NCBI GenBank assembly: GCA_963740835.1
Contig: CAVUFH010000003.1
Location: 248,001-312,000 of the forward strand
Reading direction: 5' to 3'
Origin: CAVUFH01 sp963740835
GTDB taxonomy: Bacteria > Actinomycetota > Acidimicrobiia > IMCC26256 > PALSA-610
Length of the DNA stretch: 64,000 nt
Below are positions 60,653 to 64,000 of this stretch, one piece after another; the stretch's first letter is position 1, and the number at the start of each line of letters is the position of its first letter. The notes beneath the pieces are model-generated. The model was not told the origin of the DNA. It was given only the letters and a program-made list of their open reading frames with translations, and did not search any database. Both the position numbers and the translations under genes were made by a program.

Positions 60653-61459
60653 ATGTTCCGTCACCTCATCGTTCCGCTCGACGGATCGGAGTTCGCCGCG
60701 CACGCGCTCCCAGTCGGGAGGCAGCTCGCGGCGGCGGCGGGCGCATCGGTGCGCGTCGTCGGCGTCGCACGCACGGACGCCGAGCTCGCGTGGACGTACG
60801 ACCACGTCGTCTCCGACGCACGACGCGCCGGGGTCGAGGTGGCGGACGTCGAGGTGCGCGTCGATCCCGATCCCACCGACCTGCTCGTCGCCATCGCCAC
60901 CGACGAGCGCAACGTCCTCTGCCTTGCGTCGCACCTACGGACGAAGCCGGCCGCGGCCGTGCTGCACTCCGTCGGGTCACGCGTGATCCACCGGACGCCG
61001 CATCCTGTGGTCGCGGTGGGGCCGAACGCGTCGACCGCATGGGTCGGGTCCGACGTCGTCGTCGCACTCGACGGTGTCTCGGACGCACAGCCGCTCCTCG
61101 ACGCCGGCGCGAGCTGGGCGCGTCAACTGGGCAGTGCTCTGCGGCTCGTCACGGTGTACGAACCGGTGCTCGCCGAGATCGGCGACCCGACCCTGTTCGT
61201 GCGGCAGTGGGGAACTTCGTACGATCCCGACGTCTATCTCGAAGCAATGACCGAACGAGTCGACGACGAGGGTCTCGCCGGCGTCGAAGGTGTCGCGGTC
61301 CGGGACATGCTCGGTCCGGCTGCCGGACTGAAGCAGCACCTTGCCGACTTCCCGGCGAGCCTCGTGGTGGTCGGCGCTGATCGTGCTCCTTCCCACGTCG
61401 TGCGCGATCTGCTCTCAACCGCGTCGTTGCCCGTCTTGATCGTGAACAGGAAGGACTGA
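60653..61459 (+). CDS. Universal stress protein, tandem UspA domains, copy 2
   Basis: 268 residues from ATG 60653. It aligns by eye with copy 1 throughout: HLIVPLDGSEFAAHALPV, LCLASHLRTKPAAAVLHSVG, DVVVALDGVSDAQPLL and SHVVRDLLSTASLPVLIVN. The two are clear paralogues from a duplication that also copied HdeD. The ATP-binding motif is again degenerate. Confidence 0.92.
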   Translation: MFRHLIVPLDGSEFAAHALPVGRQLAAAAGASVRVVGVARTDAELAWTYDHVVSDARRAGVEVADVEVRVDPDPTDLLVAIATDERNVLCLASHLRTKPAAAVLHSVGSRVIHRTPHPVVAVGPNASTAWVGSDVVVALDGVSDAQPLLDAGASWARQLGSALRLVTVYEPVLAEIGDPTLFVRQWGTSYDPDVYLEAMTERVDDEGLAGVEGVAVRDMLGPAAGLKQHLADFPASLVVVGADRAPSHVVRDLLSTASLPVLIVNRKD

Positions 61460-61555
61460 CGCGAGCCCTCATGAACTCGCGTCCACAACAACAACACATG
61501 CACACAGCCGACGCAGCCACGTCGCCGCCACACGGGGTCTCCGGTGTTTGGAGAA

Positions 61556-62065
61556 TTACGCGGCGTCTTCGGATCGTTGGGCTCCGACCCGCGCGAGCAC
61601 GGCAACATCGACGCTTCGTTCGAGCAGCGTGGCGGTGAGCGCGACGCTGAGGAGGATCACGGCGCCGAGCTCAGTGATGACGGCGACTTCGACGGGCGTG
61701 CGAAAGCCGGTCTCGAACCATCCGAAGAGCCCGCGCCCGTAGCTCACGACGAGCGCAGCGAGCGCGACGGCAGAGGTCGCGACACCGGTGAACGCGGCGA
61801 GGCGGCGGGTCCGCGTGAAGACGAGGCCGGCGATCGCCGCGATCGACGCCGCGGCGTTGAGCAAGAACAGCGGGCCGAGCCCGCGCACGCTGTGCACCAC
61901 CGCCTCATACTGCTGGATGTGGACTGCGGCTTCGCCGGCGAGCGCGACCGCGCCGAGCACATACGCCGCACCGATCAGGGCACTGAAGGCGAAGACGCTC
62001 GGTGCCGCAGACGCGCGGCCGTCGATCGTGCGCAGCGCCAGTCGCGTCGAGGGGCTAGTAGCCAT
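61556..62065 (-). CDS. Four-helix membrane protein downstream of the COG4315 lipoprotein
   Basis: 169 residues from ATG 62065, overlapping the lipoprotein gene's end by 11 bp. Hydrophobic segments: FAFSALIGAAYVLGAVALAG, GPLFLLNAAASIAAIAGLVF, FTGVATSAVALAALVVSYG and VAVITELGAVILLSVALTA. There is no recognised family; the overlap suggests a functional pair with the lipoprotein. Confidence 0.75.
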   Translation of the reverse strand: MATSPSTRLALRTIDGRASAAPSVFAFSALIGAAYVLGAVALAGEAAVHIQQYEAVVHSVRGLGPLFLLNAAASIAAIAGLVFTRTRRLAAFTGVATSAVALAALVVSYGRGLFGWFETGFRTPVEVAVITELGAVILLSVALTATLLERSVDVAVLARVGAQRSEDAA

Positions 62066-62594
62066 AGCCGCCTCCGGTCGAACTGCCGCCGCTCGCTGCG
62101 TTCGCGGTGACCTGGTTGCCGGTCGCCGTGAGTGCGTGCCACTTGCCGCCGAACGCGTTGATGCCCTGCCCGTTCGTGTCTCCGGCCTTGTGGTCGCCGG
62201 AGAAGAGGTACAGCGGGTGGCCGTTGTACGTGACTTGGTGCTTCCCGTCGGAACGGGTGCTGTCTCCCAGCAATGACGCCTTGGCGTTGTTGCCGACGGT
62301 CGCGTTTCCGCTCGCCAGGAGGGGTGGCCAGTTCTGCGCGCAGGCACCCGAGCAGGTGCTCGTCGTGCCCATGTCGGCGCCGAACATGTAGAGGGTGCGA
62401 CCCTGCGCGTCGACAAGAACGTTCCCGAGTGCACTGTTCGCGACGGCGACGGTCGCGGACGACGTGGTCTTGGCCGTGCTGGCCGATGACGACGCGCTGG
62501 CACTACCGCCTCCGCTACCGCCACACGCGGCGGCGATGAGCGTGAGTGACGCGAGAACCGCGCCCGCGATGAATGAGTTTCTCCGACGAATCAT
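62055..62594 (-). CDS. COG4315-type secreted repeat lipoprotein
   Basis: 179 residues from ATG 62594. The lipobox LIAAACG (Cys24) is followed by a Ser/Ala linker. Two copies of the Lipoprotein_15 repeat follow: VDAQGRTLYMFGAD with CSGACAQNWPPLLA, and YNGHPLYLFSGD with GKWHAL. It is surface-anchored; such proteins bind haem or act in electron transfer in some bacteria, but the role here is unknown. Confidence 0.87.
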   Translation of the reverse strand: MIRRRNSFIAGAVLASLTLIAAACGGSGGGSASASSSASTAKTTSSATVAVANSALGNVLVDAQGRTLYMFGADMGTTSTCSGACAQNWPPLLASGNATVGNNAKASLLGDSTRSDGKHQVTYNGHPLYLFSGDHKAGDTNGQGINAFGGKWHALTATGNQVTANAASGGSSTGGGYGY

Positions 62595-62769
62595 GTCCGT
62601 TGCTGCGTGAACAGCACGCAGCTGCGCGCGGGCCCAGGGCGCGTGTCGACTGCGCGCGAGACGCGCGCTCCGTGATCAGCGTCCGGCCGAAGAAAAAATG
62701 TTCAGCGCGGCCGCGCGTTCCGGAGAAAATGCCTGTTCTTCGCGAAGCCGCGTTCGTCCAGTATCTGGA

Positions 62770-63171
62770 TCACGGACCGAGCGTGAACGCCGCGACGGGG
62801 TCGACGTAGGTCTTGATCTCGATGATGTTCCCGGAGGGGTCGGCGAGCTTGGCTTTGGTCTGTTCCTTCGGCGTTCCGGGGTAGTCGGTCGACACGGGGC
62901 TCACCCACGTGACGTGCTGCCCGCCGAGGCGGTGCAACAACTGCTGCAGGTCGTTCGCGCCGAGTGTCACACCGAAGTGCTGGACCCCTTGTTCCTCGAC
63001 GGGTCGCACTTGATCCGGTTCCGCGTGCAACGAGACCTGCATCCCGTAGAACCAGACGTCGATGAAGTCGTCGCGCACACGACCGAGGTCGCAACCGAGC
63101 AGGTCGACGTAGAAGGCGCGGCTCTCGGCAAGGTCGCGTACCGGGATCGATAGGTGCAGGATCGGTTCCAA
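62770..63171 (-). CDS. VOC-family protein (glyoxalase/dioxygenase-like)
   Basis: 133 residues from ATG 63171. ILHLSIPVRDLAESRAFYVDLL gives the N-terminal beta-alpha-beta unit and first His ligand; HFGVTL carries the central His, and LADPSGNIIEIKTY the terminal Glu. The substrate is unknown. It lies 48 bp downstream of the Lhr-like gene's stop in the same direction. Confidence 0.87.
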   Translation of the reverse strand: MEPILHLSIPVRDLAESRAFYVDLLGCDLGRVRDDFIDVWFYGMQVSLHAEPDQVRPVEEQGVQHFGVTLGANDLQQLLHRLGGQHVTWVSPVSTDYPGTPKEQTKAKLADPSGNIIEIKTYVDPVAAFTLGP

Positions 63172-63219
63172 GCCTCGCAGCCTACGAGCCGAGTCGGAGT
63201 GACCGCCTCCGATTACGCG

Positions 63220-64000
63220 TCAGTCGGGGACGCCGTCGATGTAAGTGATGCGGCGAGTGCGGATCGCAGGGACGACCGTGCCCGGGACGATGGTGGCGAC
63301 GAGGTTGCACGGGTCCGTCGCGTTGACAGTGACGCGTTCCCCGGTGCGCGGCAGCTTCTTCACATGCGCGAGCTGTTCGGCCGCGGCCGGCAGCGCGAAC
63401 TGCTCGCCGCTGAACCCACTGACGAAGCGGCCGCCTTGCACCAGCCCGCGGTCTTCGAGCCGGCGGAGCGCGCGTTGCACCTCGCGCCAGGGGAACCGGA
63501 TCGATTCGCGCATCGCGAGGTCGCGGAACACGACGCCCCAGCGGTTGAGCAGCAGCTCGGCCACCGCTTCGGCGAGCTCGTCGCGATCCGTCGCGCCTTC
63601 GGGCGGCACGGTGGGCACCAGCGACCAGCGTCCGGCCGCGGCGGGACGGGGGCGCCCGCCGCGCGACAGACGAGCGAGGCGCGCCGGCTCCGGTTGGGCC
63701 CGGCGGTCGACGCGGGCACGGATCGCGCCGAAGCCGTCGGCGGTGAGCAGGCCGCGGGAGACGCCGTCCCAGAGCCCGCGTTCGATGTCCTCGCGTAGGC
63801 GTCCGGTGGCCTGGCCGAGCTCGGTTGCGAAGCAGGCGCCGTGAGTGCGCAGGTGCTCGATCACCTCCGCGGTCGCGCCCGTGACCGGTTCCTCGAGGTC
63901 GGCGCGGTCGCGCGCGGCGTCGAGCAGCCAACCGAGATCGGCGCGGAACACCACGGAGATCGGCGTCGCCTTGTTGGGTGCGCCCGCGGGAGCGTTTATG
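63220..64000 (-). CDS. C-terminal part of an Lhr-like DEAD/DEAH-family helicase (5' end beyond the window)
   Basis: The frame is open to the right edge: NKATPISVVFRADLGWLL starts the visible part, then winged-helix-like segments (LRTHGACFATELGQATGRLR, RESIRFPWREVQRALRRLE) and the terminal VNATDPCNLVATIVPGTVVP, typical of large Lhr helicases. Family members exceed 1,300 residues and function in DNA repair. Only about 260 residues are here. Confidence 0.85.
   Translation of the reverse strand, partial: INAPAGAPNKATPISVVFRADLGWLLDAARDRADLEEPVTGATAEVIEHLRTHGACFATELGQATGRLREDIERGLWDGVSRGLLTADGFGAIRARVDRRAQPEPARLARLSRGGRPRPAAAGRWSLVPTVPPEGATDRDELAEAVAELLLNRWGVVFRDLAMRESIRFPWREVQRALRRLEDRGLVQGGRFVSGFSGEQFALPAAAEQLAHVKKLPRTGERVTVNATDPCNLVATIVPGTVVPAIRTRRITYIDGVPD

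Noticed and set aside
1..64000. CRISPR array or toxin/defence island
   Set aside because: No regularly spaced direct repeats and no cas, restriction or abortive-infection gene families were seen.

Overview
The window reads as chromosomal DNA of a high-GC actinobacterium, most likely of the class Acidimicrobiia or a close relative. The base composition is strongly G+C rich, GTG and TTG starts are frequent, and the gene set is actinobacterial: WhiB, a GlnR-type orphan regulator, GlnE, a SigJ/ECF41 sigma factor, FadD17-like and P450 catabolic genes, and paired Get3/ArsA ATPases. No database search was possible, so the taxonomic call is an inference.

Layout. 1-10 kb: the end of a Flp/Tad-like locus, a HAD phosphatase, an RsbU-type phosphatase, then a TetR-controlled catabolic module (FadD-like ligase, P450, an unknown 390-aa protein, a divergent APH-fold kinase), tRNA-Sec and a primary-like sigma factor. 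10-19 kb: a ferritin-like gene pair, an EamA exporter with nadE, and glnE. 19-25.6 kb: small enzymes, an RTX protein, and an ECF41 sigma locus with its SnoaL, YceI and epimerase partners. 25.7-30.5 kb: three glutamine synthetases and a GlnR-type regulator. 30.6-37 kb: RidA, a compact xanthine-dehydrogenase-like fusion, a thioredoxin-like lipoprotein, and Fe-S genes (ErpA, a SufR-like regulator, Mrp). 36.7-41.7 kb: an MBL-fold hydrolase, a Nudix hydrolase, selA and selB. 41.7-46.7 kb: WhiB, NfeD, two Get3/ArsA ATPases, an orphan receiver and a CysQ-type phosphatase. 46.8-48.2 kb: tRNA-Pro followed by a decayed integrase/excisionase remnant. 48.6-52.4 kb: a lipid kinase, a UbiB kinase and TetR. 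52.5-61.5 kb: a stress island (two HdeD-like proteins, DoxX, two universal stress proteins, a triple-BON protein, two LuxR-type regulators) that shares a promoter motif. The right end holds a COG4315 lipoprotein pair, a VOC protein and the C-terminus of an Lhr-like helicase.

Functional links. Nitrogen assimilation is unusually concentrated: GlnE can adenylylate the type I GlnA, whose target tyrosine is present, and a GlnR-type regulator sits beside a candidate GlnR box. Selenocysteine machinery is complete for decoding (selC, selA, selB) but split over about 30 kb, and no selenoprotein gene was seen. The TetR gene and the P450 module share a palindromic half-site pair at the same spacing, so one regulator probably controls both.

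Quality caveat. At least eight conserved genes (the second ferritin-like gene, glnE twice, mrp, a methyltransferase, selA, nfeD, a small lipoprotein and possibly fadD) carry single-base frameshifts, several in CG-rich repeats. These look like uncorrected sequencing indels rather than true gene loss. The integrase and excisionase are different: they carry stops, a frameshift and a deletion, and look truly decayed.
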